The notes beneath the pieces were generated by a model. The model did not search any database and was not told where the DNA came from. It saw only the letters and a program-made list of their open reading frames with translations. From Aquimarina agarilytica ZC1 (GTDB lineage: Bacteria; Bacteroidota; Bacteroidia; Flavobacteriales; Flavobacteriaceae): 64,000 bases of DNA. This document shows, in pieces, positions 9,362 to 18,917 of the stretch (position 1 is its first letter; every line of letters starts with the position of its first letter). The stretch covers positions 1 through 64,000 of the forward strand of contig NZ_JH621256.1 in assembly GCF_000255455.1 (NCBI RefSeq), read 5' to 3'. A program made the position numbers and the translations under genes.

Positions 9362-9482
9362 GCCGTTTCTTTGCAGTTCCTAAATAAAGTGATTTATAGT
9401 TTAAAAAAAAATCACTAAATAGTTAGCTTTTTTAGTTTTTTGAGACTAATTGAAGTCACCTAAGGAATTGCGAAAGAAGCAT

Positions 9483-10472
9483 ATGAAGAATATTCAAGAC
9501 ATCTTAAAAGAACGTATCCTAGTCCTAGATGGAGCAATGGGTACCATGATTCAACAATACAAGTTTACAGAGGAGGATTACAGAGGAGAGCGCTTTAAGG
9601 ATTGGGGACAACCCTTACAAGGAAATAATGATTTATTAAGTTTAACCCAGCCCGAAGCCATTAAAGAGATTCATGGAAAATACTTCGAAGCTGGAGCAGA
9701 TATAGCAGAAACAAATACCTTTTCGGGAACAACGATTGCCATGGAGGATTATGGTATGGAGGATTTGGTATACGAATTAAATTATGAGTCTGCCAAAATT
9801 GCCAAAGAAGTAGCGGATGAATTCACGGCTAAAAATCCTGACAAGCCGCGTTTTGTGGCAGGTTCTATAGGGCCAACGAACCGAACAGCAAGTATGTCTC
9901 CAGATGTTAATGATCCTGGTTTTAGAGCAGTAACATTTGACGATCTGAGAGTAGCGTATAAGTTGCAAATAGAAGCCTTGTTAGATGGTGGATCTGACAT
10001 TCTTTTGGTAGAAACTGTTTTTGATACATTAAATGCCAAAGCAGCATTATTTGCTATTGAAGAGGTAAAAGATGAAAGAGGTATTGATGTTCCTATTATG
10101 GTGAGTGGAACAATAACCGATGCTAGTGGACGCACACTTTCGGGACAAACAGCCGAAGCTTTTTTAGTATCCATATCACATATTCCTATGTTGAGCGTAG
10201 GTTTTAATTGTGCTTTGGGAGCCAATCAATTAACACCTCACTTAGAGGTATTGGCACAAAAAGCGGAATTTAATGTTTCGGCACATCCAAATGCGGGTTT
10301 ACCAAATGCCTTTGGAGAGTATGACGAAACACCAGAACAAATGGCGGGGCAGATAAAAGAATTTTTAGATAAAAGTTTAATAAATATTATAGGAGGATGT
10401 TGCGGCACCACTCCAGCACATATTAAAGCCATTGCGGATTTAGCAACCCAGTATAAGCCAAGGCTTATTTAG
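9483..10472 (+). CDS. metH: Methionine synthase, homocysteine S-methyltransferase half (split MetH)
   Basis: This is the N-terminal homocysteine-binding module of cobalamin-dependent methionine synthase, encoded as a separate protein as is usual in Bacteroidota. Landmarks are [10 protein letters not shown] near the start, ETNTFSGT, and the zinc-ligand cysteines in GFNCALGA and [12 protein letters not shown] start at the ATG at 9483 ([11 protein letters not shown]); the frame stays open upstream to a TTG at 9450, which would add 11 residues unlike the family. It works with the 915-residue protein encoded from 10861. In many flavobacteria the two halves are adjacent; here a small foreign-looking gene lies between them. 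Confidence 0.95.
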   Translation: MKNIQDILKERILVLDGAMGTMIQQYKFTEEDYRGERFKDWGQPLQGNNDLLSLTQPEAIKEIHGKYFEAGADIAETNTFSGTTIAMEDYGMEDLVYELNYESAKIAKEVADEFTAKNPDKPRFVAGSIGPTNRTASMSPDVNDPGFRAVTFDDLRVAYKLQIEALLDGGSDILLVETVFDTLNAKAALFAIEEVKDERGIDVPIMVSGTITDASGRTLSGQTAEAFLVSISHIPMLSVGFNCALGANQLTPHLEVLAQKAEFNVSAHPNAGLPNAFGEYDETPEQMAGQIKEFLDKSLINIIGGCCGTTPAHIKAIADLATQYKPRLI

Positions 10473-10503
10473 TTGTCTGTTTTCAGTTGTGAGTTGTCAG
10501 TTA
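10472..10503 (+). repeat. GTTG-rich 7-bp repeat tract, left flank of the four-helix gene
   Basis: Degenerate heptamers (GTTGTCT, CAGTTGTGAGTTGTCAG) start at the metH stop codon. The complementary CAAC-rich tract lies at 10890-10921, so the two tracts form an inverted pair around the four-helix-bundle gene. Confidence 0.65.
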
Positions 10504-10510
10504 TACAGAT

Positions 10511-10867
10511 ATGAATTATAAAGAATTAGAAGTTTGGAAAGTATCTAGAAATCTAGTTAAACAGATTTATTCTATAACTAATAACTTTCCTAAGATGGAA
10601 GTTTATGGATTAATAAGTCAAATAAGAAGATGTTCAATATCAATACCTTCAAATATAGCTGAAGGTTGTGGTCGTAGATCTTCTAAAGATACATTACAAT
10701 TTTTATTTATTGCAAGGGGTTCGCTTTATGAACTCGAAACACAGTTATACTTGTCATTAGACTTAGAGTATTTAAATAATCAAGAATTTGAAAAAACCAT
10801 TGATAGCCTTATTTATTGCAGAAAGCTGCTAAATGGTTTCATCAATTACTATAAAACTAAATGTTGA
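10511..10867 (+). CDS. Four-helix bundle protein (S23/23S rRNA intervening-sequence type)
   Basis: 118 residues, all helical by eye, with the family hallmarks [39 protein letters not shown] and [11 protein letters not shown]. Relatives are encoded in intervening sequences inside 23S rRNA genes, resemble the accessory protein (Avd) of diversity-generating retroelements, and occur dispersed in Bacteroidota genomes. Molecular function is not established. It lies between the two halves of metH and overlaps the start of the second half by 7 bp, so it probably rides on that transcript. Inverted heptamer tracts on both sides suggest it entered as a unit. Confidence 0.88.
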   Translation: MNYKELEVWKVSRNLVKQIYSITNNFPKMEVYGLISQIRRCSISIPSNIAEGCGRRSSKDTLQFLFIARGSLYELETQLYLSLDLEYLNNQEFEKTIDSLIYCRKLLNGFINYYKTKC

Positions 10868-13608
10868 TGATGGAAGAAAATAAAGAAAAACTCTCAACGC
10901 TTAACTCTCAACTCTCAACTGAAAAACGCTATTTGCGTTTATCAGGTTTAGAACCCATGATAGTTAATGAGAACATGAACTTTATTAATGTTGGTGAGCG
11001 TACAAATGTAGCGGGTTCACGTAAGTTTTTACGTTTAATAAAGGAAGAGAAATTTGATGAAGCCTTAGATATTGCGCGTCATCAAGTAGAGGGAGGAGCT
11101 CAAGTCATCGATATTAATATGGATGATGGTTTGTTGGATGGAAAAGAAGCCATGGTTCGTTACTTGAATCTTATTATGGCGGAACCAGATATTGCTCGTG
11201 TGCCAATAATGATCGATAGTTCCAAATGGGAAATTATTGAAGCAGGTTTACAAGTAGTACAAGGAAAATGTGTAGTAAACTCTATTAGTTTAAAAGAAGG
11301 GAAAGAAAAGTTCATAAACGAAGCAAAGTTGATTAAGCGTTATGGAGCGGCTGTAATTGTAATGGCTTTTGATTACGTTGGACAAGCAGATAATTATGAG
11401 CGTCGTATAGAAATAGCCGAACGCTCGTACCGTATTTTGGTGGATGAGGTTGATTTTGCTCCCGAAGATATTATTTTCGATTTAAATATATTTCCTGTAG
11501 CAACAGGAATGGATGAGCATAAATTAAATGCCATTGATTTTATTGAAGCCACACGTTGGGTACGTCAAAACTTACCACATTGTAGTGTAAGTGGAGGAGT
11601 AAGTAATGTTTCCTTTTCATTCAGAGGAAATAATCCTGTACGTGAGGCCATGCACTCCGTGTTTTTATTTCATGCAATCAAAGCAGGAATGAATATGGGA
11701 ATTGTAAATCCAGCAATGCTTGAGGTGTATGATGATATTCCAAAAGATTTATTGGAGCGTGTTGAGGATGTTATTTTAAATAGAAGAGACGATGCTACAG
11801 AACGATTACTTGATTTTGCCGAAACCGTAAAGGGTACAGGTAAAAAAGAAGCAGGTCAAGACCTTTCATGGAGAGAAGAGCCTTTACAGGATCGTATTAC
11901 ACGTGCTTTAGTAAAAGGAATTGATCAATTTATAGTTGAAGATGTAGAAGAAGCACGTCAAGCATCAGATAAGCCGATCGAAGTGATTGAAGGGCATCTG
12001 ATGACAGGAATGAACGTGGTTGGTGATCTATTTGGCGAAGGAAAAATGTTTTTGCCTCAGGTAGTGAAGTCGGCACGTGTAATGAAAAAAGCAGTAGCTT
12101 ATTTATTACCATATATTGAAGAAGAAAAACTTAAGAATCCTAAAGTAGAAGGGGCGTCGGATAATGCAGGGAAAATATTAATGGCCACCGTAAAAGGGGA
12201 TGTGCATGATATTGGAAAAAATATAGTTTCGGTAGTGTTGGCTTGTAATAACTACGAAATAGTTGATTTAGGGGTAATGGTACCACCTGAAAAAATTATT
12301 CAAGCGGCTATTGATGAAAATGTAGATGCTATAGGTTTGAGTGGGTTAATCACACCATCGTTAGATGAAATGGTGTATTTAGCTAAAGAAATGCAGCGTA
12401 AAGATTTTACAATGCCTTTGTTAATTGGAGGAGCAACAACGAGTAAGGCACATACAGCAGTTAAAATTGATCCTCAATATGAAGGTTCTGTGGTTCATGT
12501 AAATGATGCTTCACGTGCTGTTACAGTAGTAGGGGATCTATTGAAACCTGACACCAAAGAGGACTATATTAAATCGATTAAAGAGGATTATGATGTATTT
12601 CGAGAAAAGTTTTTAAAACGTACCAAAAAGAAAGAGTATTTATCTATTGCGGATGCCAGGGCTAATCATTATAAAATTGATTGGGAAACTTCAGAAATAG
12701 TAAAGCCAAATCAATTAGGGATTCAGGTGATCGAGAATCAAGATCTAAATGAATTAGTGGATTATATTGATTGGTCTCCATTTTTTAGATCCTGGGATTT
12801 ACATGGAAAATATCCGGATATTTTAGAAGATAAAGTAGTTGGTCCGCAAGCAAAAGAATTATTTGCAGATGCCAAAGAAATGCTGGATAAGTTATTGGCC
12901 GAAAAATGGTTGACAGCAAAGGCAATTTTTGGTTTATATGAAGCAAATACTGTAAATACAGATGATATAGAAATAAGTTTGAATGGTGAGCAAAAAGCAA
13001 CATTTAGAACCTTACGTCAACAATTAAAGAAGTATAAAGGAAAACCTAATTTTGCATTATCGGATTTTGTAGCACCAAAAGAGTCAGGTAAGCAAGATTA
13101 TATGGGCTGTTTTTGTGTAACTACAGGTTTTGGAACAGCAGCAAAGGCTAAAGAGTTTGAAGAGAATTTAGATGATTATAATGCCATTATGGTCAAAGCC
13201 CTAGCCGATCGTTTAGCAGAAGCTTATGCGGAATATTTACATAAAGAGGTACGTATGAAACATTGGGGATATGCAGCTAATGAAGGTTTAACTAACGAAG
13301 AATTAATTAAAGAAATTTATAAAGGTATTCGACCAGCGCCAGGATATCCTGCCTGTCCAGATCACTTAGAAAAATTAACTATTTGGGAATTACTTAAAGT
13401 TAAGGAAACGATAGGAGTGGAGCTTACCGAAAGTATAGCCATGTGGCCAGCGGCGTCTGTTTCGGGATATTATTTTGGAAATGAAGAGGCACGCTACTTT
13501 GGGCTAGGAAAAATAAAAGAAGATCAGGTAAAAGATTTTGCTAATCGAAAAGCAATTGACTTAGAACTTGCAGAAAAATGGTTAAGTCCTAATATTGCGG
13601 ATGATTAA
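10861..13608 (+). CDS. metH: Methionine synthase, folate/cobalamin/activation half (split MetH)
   Basis: 915 residues. The pterin-binding domain (about 35-300; [34 protein letters not shown]) binds methyltetrahydrofolate. A cap and B12-binding domain follow, with the cobalamin histidine motif DVHDIGKNI near residue 446. The C-terminal AdoMet-dependent activation domain (about 590-915) contains [12 protein letters not shown] near 823. It passes the methyl group to homocysteine together with the protein at 9483. The first ~20 residues (containing [10 protein letters not shown]) are encoded by a 7-bp repeat tract and are not family sequence. Starts at ATG 10861, 10867 or 10870 are possible; the first overlaps the four-helix gene. 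Confidence 0.95.
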   Translation: MLMMEENKEKLSTLNSQLSTEKRYLRLSGLEPMIVNENMNFINVGERTNVAGSRKFLRLIKEEKFDEALDIARHQVEGGAQVIDINMDDGLLDGKEAMVRYLNLIMAEPDIARVPIMIDSSKWEIIEAGLQVVQGKCVVNSISLKEGKEKFINEAKLIKRYGAAVIVMAFDYVGQADNYERRIEIAERSYRILVDEVDFAPEDIIFDLNIFPVATGMDEHKLNAIDFIEATRWVRQNLPHCSVSGGVSNVSFSFRGNNPVREAMHSVFLFHAIKAGMNMGIVNPAMLEVYDDIPKDLLERVEDVILNRRDDATERLLDFAETVKGTGKKEAGQDLSWREEPLQDRITRALVKGIDQFIVEDVEEARQASDKPIEVIEGHLMTGMNVVGDLFGEGKMFLPQVVKSARVMKKAVAYLLPYIEEEKLKNPKVEGASDNAGKILMATVKGDVHDIGKNIVSVVLACNNYEIVDLGVMVPPEKIIQAAIDENVDAIGLSGLITPSLDEMVYLAKEMQRKDFTMPLLIGGATTSKAHTAVKIDPQYEGSVVHVNDASRAVTVVGDLLKPDTKEDYIKSIKEDYDVFREKFLKRTKKKEYLSIADARANHYKIDWETSEIVKPNQLGIQVIENQDLNELVDYIDWSPFFRSWDLHGKYPDILEDKVVGPQAKELFADAKEMLDKLLAEKWLTAKAIFGLYEANTVNTDDIEISLNGEQKATFRTLRQQLKKYKGKPNFALSDFVAPKESGKQDYMGCFCVTTGFGTAAKAKEFEENLDDYNAIMVKALADRLAEAYAEYLHKEVRMKHWGYAANEGLTNEELIKEIYKGIRPAPGYPACPDHLEKLTIWELLKVKETIGVELTESIAMWPAASVSGYYFGNEEARYFGLGKIKEDQVKDFANRKAIDLELAEKWLSPNIADD
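10890..10921 (-). repeat. CAAC-rich 7-bp repeat tract inside the metH 5' end
   Basis: CTCTCAA heptamers, repeated with drift, are the inverted counterpart of the tract at 10472-10503. They are translated as part of the N-terminus of the second MetH half ([10 protein letters not shown]). Confidence 0.65.
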
Positions 13609-13635
13609 CTATTGCTATGAGATTCATGATTTTTT

Positions 13636-13672
13636 TAGTGACCAATACTAATTTTTTTAGTCTTGGTCACTA
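13636..13672 (+). terminator. Hairpin after metH, probable terminator
   Basis: TAGTGACCAA / TTGGTCACTA forms a 10-bp stem around a T-rich loop of 17 nt, 28 bp after the metH stop. The T-run is in the loop rather than after the stem, so efficiency is uncertain. Confidence 0.5.
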
Positions 13673-13776
13673 ATTGAGTATGCTATTTTTAAGGTATTAA
13701 AATCATCTAATACCAATGGAATTCAAGCTCTTTTGTGAATATGATTTTATTATAGATTTTTTTATTTGAAAATTTT

Positions 13777-15021
13777 CTAAGGAATATATTGGTCTACTAA
13801 ATGTATTAATAACTCATTTAATTTTTGTACTTCATAATCTCCAATAGTAGGAGTAATATGAGGATTGCCAATACGGCTATCATCAGTAATAAAAACGTAG
13901 GTTCCATTGGTTAATATAGCAAAAGAGCGCATTAAATATTCGGTAGCCTTATCTATGCCAGAAGCAGAAATAGGAATTATTTTAATGCCTTGTTCAGCAG
14001 CTTTAATTAAGTTTTTTTCTAAACTAGAAATAACTTCTTGTGTATAGTGGGGTGGAGCATCAAGTAATAGAAAAATGATTCGAGATGAGGCATCATCATT
14101 CCATGAGTTTTGTGATATAGCAACATCTAAGGCATCATGTACAGCCTCTGGGAAATCACCGCCACCATTTGCAGACTGTTCTTTAATAAAAGAAACCAAA
14201 TTTGTTTCATTTTCAGTAAAGCTAAAATTTCGTGTTATATATTCATCTCCCTTATCTCTATAAAATACCGCACCTAAACGCATTTCTACTAATGGGCTTT
14301 TTTTCTTTATGCTTTCAATAACATAGTTCAATTCAGCTTTTAAATAATCTATTTCATCTCCCATTGAACCAGTAGTATCAATCGCGAAATAGATGTCTAT
14401 TATTTTTTTGTTAGCTATAGTTTTATTTAATTTTATTTCGTTTATACCTTGCGAGTGCTCTTTTACACTCGTTACAATTTCTTTGGTATCTTTAATAGTA
14501 ATTGAAGCAGTTAATTGATTAAATTCTAAATTCGACCATAAGGTGGCTTTTCCAGTATTATCTGTTTTTGTTTTCCATACTGTTGTTTGGTTTACTAAAA
14601 GCTTAATTTCTGCGTTTGCAACTGGCGATTTATTCGTGTCATATACCTGAAAGCTATACCTTTTAGTTTCTTTAAGGTTCCACTTGTTTACCCCTTCAAT
14701 GTATACTTGACTATCAATAAGACTTTTCCAAAACTCCCAATTATTAAGATCACTCCATTCGCCTGCGGTTAAAATTCCAGGTTCAATTTCATTAGTAGGA
14801 TAATGACTTCTGGAACCTAAGCTAGGTACATCTGAACTTGAGAAGGCTTCTAGTGATGCTTCTGAGCTAGAGTCTTCATTTACTTCAGGAGTGATAACTT
14901 TATTAAATAGGCTGGTCTTATTAATTTGATCAATAGCTTCATTTTCGTCATTTGAACAACTGCTTATTAATAAAGCTAAAGCAACTAAAATTAGTTTTTT
15001 TATAGGTCTCATGTCATACAT
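13777..15021 (-). CDS. VWA-domain lipoprotein
   Basis: 414 residues. A lipoprotein signal peptide with lipobox ISSC near residue 22 is followed by a Ser/Glu-rich linker, a small Ig/CNA-B-like region (YSFQVYDTNKSPVANAEIKLLVN), and a von Willebrand factor A domain from about 208 to the end. The MIDAS metal site starts with DTTGSMGDE, and GGDFPEAVHDAL is the typical VWA helix. Such proteins bind partners through a bound metal ion, here probably on the outer membrane or cell surface. Start codons 1 and 4 (15012) are both ATG. Partner and role are unknown. Confidence 0.8.
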   Translation of the reverse strand: MYDMRPIKKLILVALALLISSCSNDENEAIDQINKTSLFNKVITPEVNEDSSSEASLEAFSSSDVPSLGSRSHYPTNEIEPGILTAGEWSDLNNWEFWKSLIDSQVYIEGVNKWNLKETKRYSFQVYDTNKSPVANAEIKLLVNQTTVWKTKTDNTGKATLWSNLEFNQLTASITIKDTKEIVTSVKEHSQGINEIKLNKTIANKKIIDIYFAIDTTGSMGDEIDYLKAELNYVIESIKKKSPLVEMRLGAVFYRDKGDEYITRNFSFTENETNLVSFIKEQSANGGGDFPEAVHDALDVAISQNSWNDDASSRIIFLLLDAPPHYTQEVISSLEKNLIKAAEQGIKIIPISASGIDKATEYLMRSFAILTNGTYVFITDDSRIGNPHITPTIGDYEVQKLNELLIHLVDQYIP

Positions 15022-15062
15022 ATTTATGAATAAGATGGATCAAAAGTGTAAAGGTTGCGTAG

Positions 15063-15088
15063 TTTAATCCGAATTATGCATAAAAAAA
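15063..15088 (+). repeat. Solo end of the AACCCGAAT-ended repeat family
   Basis: TTAATCCGAATTATGCATAA matches the terminal inverted repeat of the family, with no second end nearby. It touches the hairpin at 15089. Confidence 0.45.
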
Positions 15089-15110
15089 GTCTTTAAAGTT
15101 AATTAAAGAC
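15082..15110 (-). terminator. Rho-independent terminator
   Basis: TTAAAGAC and GTCTTTAA pair (15089-15110), followed on the minus strand by a run of seven T. It ends the leftward lipoprotein gene at 15141. Confidence 0.75.
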
Positions 15111-15140
15111 CTTTTGTAACTTTAATTAATAAACGGTAAA

Positions 15141-15896
15141 TTATTTCTTTTCTAGGGTTATAAACCTTTCGCCAGAAATTACTTCATTTTCTTTACTTAA
15201 TTGTGATAAATCAAAGGAAAGTACCATTTTAGTATTGGTCATTTCAACTATTTTGTAGTTTGTTTTAACTCCGGAAAAACGATTAGTTATTGTTAAAAAA
15301 TTAGAGTCTAACATCCATGATTGTCCAAAAATATTGCTGTTTTCAGTAATTTTTTGAGTTATGTTACCTGTAGGTCTAATTGTGTTTCTAATATAGGTGA
15401 AATGACCACTGGTGTTAATAGAATTGTTTGCATTAATGTTTACATCATAGGTATGGTTGTTGCTAATCTCAGTGTAATTAGAGGCTATAACAAGTTTTCC
15501 TATGGTTCTTGTTGATTTTCCATTGTTTACTCTGTAATCAACTAATTTCCAGTTTCCAACTATGCTTGACTCAATTTGGTCAGTATTGTTAATTGGAGTA
15601 GTAGGCTGTTCTTCGTTTTCTTTGACAGGAGTATCTTCAGTATTAGGAGGAGTAGGTTTAGGTTCTTCGGATTCTTCTTTGTTATCTTCCGGAGTGTCTC
15701 CATCCTCATTATTTTTATCTTCTTCTGAAGAAGGTTCAGGAGTGTCAGTTTCGGAATTCTCTATATCAGTTTTTTCTTCGTTAATGTTTTCCGAATTTGT
15801 TATAGGATCTTCTGTGGTAGTAGCTTCATCTTTTTCACATGAAAAAAGACTTAACAACAGTAAAAGCGAAATGAAAAAGTAGTTTATTCTTTTCAT
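15141..15896 (-). CDS. Lipoprotein with lipocalin-like C-terminal domain
   Basis: About 251 residues from the ATG at 15896; a TTG three codons further upstream is less likely. A lipoprotein signal peptide with lipobox LFSC is followed by an 80-residue low-complexity linker rich in Glu, Pro, Thr and Asn. The C-terminal ~140 residues begin SSIVGNWKLVDYRVNNGKS and end FITLEKK, a beta-rich stretch resembling the lipocalin-like domains common in Bacteroidota lipoproteins. The Asp/Glu-rich linker probably lifts the domain off the membrane. No function is recognised. It is transcribed alone, with its own terminator. Confidence 0.75.
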   Translation of the reverse strand: MKRINYFFISLLLLLSLFSCEKDEATTTEDPITNSENINEEKTDIENSETDTPEPSSEEDKNNEDGDTPEDNKEESEEPKPTPPNTEDTPVKENEEQPTTPINNTDQIESSIVGNWKLVDYRVNNGKSTRTIGKLVIASNYTEISNNHTYDVNINANNSINTSGHFTYIRNTIRPTGNITQKITENSNIFGQSWMLDSNFLTITNRFSGVKTNYKIVEMTNTKMVLSFDLSQLSKENEVISGERFITLEKK

Positions 15897-16060
15897 ACAA
15901 AACAATTTTATTTTCTCACAAATATAAAATTATTTAATAGAAGACTTATTTGTTGTCGGGTAATGAAAGCATAATTCAATCTGTTTTTAAGTGAGATTTC
16001 TTGTTATTTATTTGTATATTAGTGGGTTAATTTTATTTTGTTAAAATTCTAAAAAAATTA

Positions 16061-16096
16061 AAAAGCGAGAATATTCGTATGGATATTCTCGCTTTT
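16061..16096 (-). terminator. Rho-independent terminator of the DUF4197 gene
   Basis: AAAAGCGAGAATAT and ATATTCTCGCTTTT form a 14-bp perfect stem with an 8-nt loop, followed on the minus strand by TAATTTTTTT. Confidence 0.9.
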
Positions 16097-16119
16097 AATG
16101 AGGTAATGTAAGTGTACTA

Positions 16120-16842
16120 CTACTTTAATTTGTCTTGCAAAGCAAACACCTTACGTAGTACGTCCGATGTTCTTGAACTTAATTGAGTTCTTATCTTTTT
16201 TTCTTCGACACCAATCATGGTGTAAACACCCGTTAAAGCTTGTTTAGTTACGTAATCGGTTAGGTCAGGATTTACTTTATTTGTTAGGGGTACCGCATTA
16301 TACCTATTAATAATGTTTGACCAAATTTCAGTGGCACCAACCTTACTCAATGATTTTGTAATCACTGGACTAAATTTTTGATAAAGCGCCGTGTTTGTTT
16401 TTCCGTCTAAATATTGCGTAGCAGCATTATCGCTTCCTAAAAGAATATTTTTAGCATCAGCAAAAGTAATGCCTTTTACTGCATTTATAAATATAGGTGT
16501 TGCTTGTCCAACGGCGTCTTCAGCAGCACGATTTAGTACTTTTAATCCTTCATCTGCCATTTTACTTAATCCGATTTTACGTAAGGTGTTATCCACTTTT
16601 TGTAGTTCTTCGGGAAGAATAATTTTCACCAATTCGTTTCTAAAAAATCCATCTTTTTGAGTCAATTTAGTCACTTGCGTAGAAATCCCTTTGTCCAAAG
16701 CTTCACGTAGTCCACTAGCAATGTAATCATTACTTAAGCCCGTTGAACCAGTTGTTCCTTCTGGTAAACTATTAATTACTTGTTGTAATTCGTGACAATT
16801 ACAAAATAATAATACTATAGATAGGTAAATAAGTTTTTTCAT
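16120..16842 (-). CDS. DUF4197 domain lipoprotein
   Basis: 240 residues with a short lipoprotein signal (MKKLIYLSIVLLFCNC, Cys near 16). The rest matches the DUF4197 pattern: GLREALDKGISTQVTKLTQKDGF, VKIILPEELQKVDNTLRKIG, GITFADAKNILLGSDNAATQYL and ALTGVYTMIGVEEKKIR. The family is widespread in Proteobacteria and Bacteroidota as a periplasmic or lipid-anchored all-alpha protein of unknown function. It has its own terminator. A heptamer-repeat region separates it from purU. Confidence 0.9.
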   Translation of the reverse strand: MKKLIYLSIVLLFCNCHELQQVINSLPEGTTGSTGLSNDYIASGLREALDKGISTQVTKLTQKDGFFRNELVKIILPEELQKVDNTLRKIGLSKMADEGLKVLNRAAEDAVGQATPIFINAVKGITFADAKNILLGSDNAATQYLDGKTNTALYQKFSPVITKSLSKVGATEIWSNIINRYNAVPLTNKVNPDLTDYVTKQALTGVYTMIGVEEKKIRTQLSSRTSDVLRKVFALQDKLK

Positions 16843-16870
16843 GAGTTTTTAAATTTTTGTTTTCGTTTAT

Positions 16871-16926
16871 TTGTTGTCAGTTGTCAGTTGTCAGTTGTCA
16901 GTTGTTGGTTGTTGGTTGTCAGTTGA
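16871..16926 (+). repeat. GTTGTCA heptamer tandem repeat
   Basis: Four exact GTTGTCA units are followed by GTTGTTG variants. It is the same motif as next to the four-helix gene at 10.5 kb, but no such gene is present here. Confidence 0.85.
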
Positions 16927-16943
16927 TTAATATTTTATAATAT

Positions 16944-16981
16944 TATCTTCTATCTTCTATCTTCTATCTTCTATCTTCTAC
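16944..16981 (+). repeat. TATCTTC heptamer tandem repeat (five units)
   Basis: Five exact head-to-tail TATCTTC units occur about 18 bp after the GTTGTCA tract. This gives two different 7-bp arrays back to back in the gap between the DUF4197 and purU genes. Confidence 0.9.
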
Positions 16982-17040
16982 ATTAAATAATTCCAAATTT
17001 AAGATTAAAAATAGTAAAGGAGGAACAAGAATATCATTTA

Positions 17041-17895
17041 TTAATCAAAGACTACGGTTTTGTTATTGTATACTAAAACTTTACGGTCTACATGGTGTTT
17101 TATAGCTCTTGAAAGTACAATTTTTTCAACATCACGGCCTTTGGCAATAAAATCTTGAATACTGTGGGTGTGAGAAACATTTACAACTTCTTGTTCAATA
17201 ATTGGTCCTTCGTCCAAATCAGAAGTCACGTAGTGTGAGGTAGCTCCAATAATTTTAACACCACGTTGGTGGGCAGAATGATAAGGTTTAGCACCAGGAA
17301 AAGCAGGTAAAAATGAATGGTGGATATTTATTACTCGGTGAGTAAATTGGTCCACAAAGTCTGCAGATAATATTTGCATATAGCGAGCAAGTACAACAAA
17401 GTCCACTCCGTAATCCGTCAAGGTTTTAATTTGTTCGGTTTCCGCTGCTGCTTTAGTTGTTTTTGTAACTGGGATATGTTTAAAAGGAATATTAAAGCTT
17501 TTTGCCACCACTTCCATATCATTGTGGTTACTAATAATAACAGGAATTTCGACACCTAGCTCACCAGCGGCGTAACGTCCTAAAATATCATATAGGCAAT
17601 GCGAATATTTAGAAACAAAGATTCCCATTTTAGGTTTTATAGCAGGGTCAAATAATTGCCATTCCATTTTAAATTCGGAAGCAATTTCGTTAGCAAAACG
17701 AGTTTTAAAAATTTCGATAGCATCGGTTTTTTTTTCAAATTCGCATTCCAAACGCATAAAAAAAGCACCTTCATCGGTGTCTACATGTTGTTCCAAATAA
17801 ACGGTATTTCCGTTATTTTGAGCAATAAAATTAGTGACTTTAGCAATGATTCCCTGTTGGTCAGGGCAATGTATAAGTAATATGATTTTTTTCAT
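17041..17895 (-). CDS. purU: Formyltetrahydrofolate deformylase
   Basis: 284 residues. An N-terminal ACT domain (IILLIHCPDQQGIIAKVTNF, about 1-80) precedes a formyltransferase fold with VINIHHSFLPAFPGAKPYH and SHYVTSDLDEGPIIEQE. These carry the Asn, His and Asp of the catalytic triad typical of formyl-transfer and deformylase enzymes. It hydrolyses 10-formyl-THF to formate and THF, balancing one-carbon pools and often supplying formate to PurT. The length is typical. It is monocistronic here; metH and metF, which also use folate, are elsewhere in the window. Confidence 0.95.
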   Translation of the reverse strand: MKKIILLIHCPDQQGIIAKVTNFIAQNNGNTVYLEQHVDTDEGAFFMRLECEFEKKTDAIEIFKTRFANEIASEFKMEWQLFDPAIKPKMGIFVSKYSHCLYDILGRYAAGELGVEIPVIISNHNDMEVVAKSFNIPFKHIPVTKTTKAAAETEQIKTLTDYGVDFVVLARYMQILSADFVDQFTHRVINIHHSFLPAFPGAKPYHSAHQRGVKIIGATSHYVTSDLDEGPIIEQEVVNVSHTHSIQDFIAKGRDVEKIVLSRAIKHHVDRKVLVYNNKTVVFD

Positions 17896-18014
17896 TTATG
17901 TTGTTCTTTTGTCATGCAATAAAACTAACAGTAAACATAAAAAAAATAAAAGAAACTCATCGGGTATTTAAAGGAGTACTTGTAGTAAGTTGTTTAAATA
18001 AGTTACAAGATAGT

Positions 18015-18336
18015 TCATACAACGAGTTCTTGATACATTTTCTCTCCGCTATCGCTACGGAAAAACACTCGAACCAGTCAGCGTGTTGTATTTAAGTTTA
18101 GTATAAAGCTTCGTACTGCTTCGAATGATTTGCGCAATGGAATGGAGTAAATAGTATCGAGAAGTGTTTGTTCGTGTAATGAGTTCTCGATACATTTTTC
18201 CTTCGCTATCGCTACGTTAAAACACTCGAACCAGTCAGTGTGTTTTATTTAAGTTTGGTATCCAGTTTAGCATTGTTTCGAGAGATTTGTGTAATGGAAT
18301 GGAGTAAATAGTATCGAGAAGTGCTTAGCTGTTACA
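18015..18336. repeat. Palindromic repeat array R1 (two units)
   Basis: Two related units start at about 18027 and 18184 (TTCTTGATACATTTT, TTCTCGATACATTTT). Each goes through GCTATCGCTACG and CACTCGAACCAGTCA to a closing GTATCGAGAAGTG. The opening TTCTCGATAC is the reverse complement of the closing GTATCGAGAA, so a whole unit can fold back. It is non-coding, and the same family forms the larger array at 21871-22745. Confidence 0.85.
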
Positions 18337-18713
18337 AAATTTAATTTATAATTCAAATAAATAGTAGGAGTATAATAGGTTATGTAAGAAAATAAAGGTG
18401 AACATATTGTTAATCTTATTGTAATAATTTTTGTTATTATTTTTGAAATAAGACTATCGATAATTTTTTTGTTAAAAAATAGATAATAGTAACAAAAGTA
18501 GTTTCTAATTATAAGTAATACATAATGATTAATGCTAATTATTATTTTTAAGTGTTTGATAATTATCTATTTAAATGGATTTTTAGCGATATATGGTCGT
18601 TATTTATAATTTAATAGTAAGAATGTCTTTTCTATAACGTTTAAGTGGTTTTTTTTAGTTTTTTTAAATAGTTGATTTGATTTACATTAGGTGAATAATT
18701 TAACCAATTAAAT
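18337..18713. other. AT-rich gene-free upstream region
   Basis: About 380 bases, extremely AT-rich, between the R1 repeats and the frameshifted T9SS gene. I see no ORF, hairpin or known RNA. The promoter for the gene at 18714 should be here. Confidence 0.5.
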
Positions 18714-18917
18714 ATGAAAAAATTAGCATTACTAGTAGTAGTATTTTTAAGCCTTGTAGGTTATTCACAAGGATGTTTTGACCCCAATTGGAATTGGGAA
18801 AATCCAAAAGAGTGGAAAGTTTATTATCCCGATGGTGTTTTTAATTACAGTCCGTACACTAATTTGAATAGTGCCGATATTAAAACCATTATTGAAGGTG
18901 ATGATTTAAAAAAATAA
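18714..18917 (+). CDS. 5' part of frameshifted T9SS-exported protein
   Basis: 67 residues: a signal peptide (MKKLALLVVVFLSLVGYSQG) and the first mature residues (FDPNWNWENPKEWKVYYP). It stops at TAA right after an A-AAA-AAA run (18908-18914). Shifting one base back at that run opens 35 sense codons (starting INGWVVLDKQLG) that lead without a stop into the 701-residue ORF at 19019. The two ORFs are therefore one gene of about 803 codons. The cause may be programmed -1 frameshifting, a true one-base deletion, or a sequencing error in the homopolymer. Alone, this fragment is not a meaningful protein. Confidence 0.8.
   Translation: MKKLALLVVVFLSLVGYSQGCFDPNWNWENPKEWKVYYPDGVFNYSPYTNLNSADIKTIIEGDDLKK
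18908..18914 (+). other. A-AAA-AAA slippery heptamer at the frameshift point
   Basis: Seven A in the zero frame read TTA AAA AAA TAA, which is the canonical X-XXY-YYZ slippery form. A -1 slip re-reads one A and continues ATA AAT GGT TGG into the downstream ORF, bypassing the stop. No strong downstream stem-loop or Shine-Dalgarno stimulator is obvious by eye. Confidence 0.7.

Noticed and set aside
9301-9482. Riboswitch (cobalamin or SAM) upstream of metH
   Set aside because: The leader contains only the terminator of the previous gene and AT-rich sequence; no conserved riboswitch core was seen.
9782-10225. 147-residue minus-strand ORF inside the first metH half
   Set aside because: It lies entirely within a well-supported conserved gene and its translation shows no family pattern; it is an antisense shadow.
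15562-15882. 106-residue Ser/Val-rich ORF opposite the lipoprotein linker
   Set aside because: It is antisense to the Glu/Pro/Thr linker; the Ser-rich composition is the complement of GAA/GAT-rich coding sequence.
16871-16981. CRISPR-like or VNTR regulatory array
   Set aside because: The units are 7-bp tandem repeats without spacers; treated as a simple heptamer array instead.
17898-18095. 65-residue plus-strand ORF between purU and the R1 repeats
   Set aside because: Its 3' half is repeat R1 sequence, and there is no promoter, family match or plausible composition.
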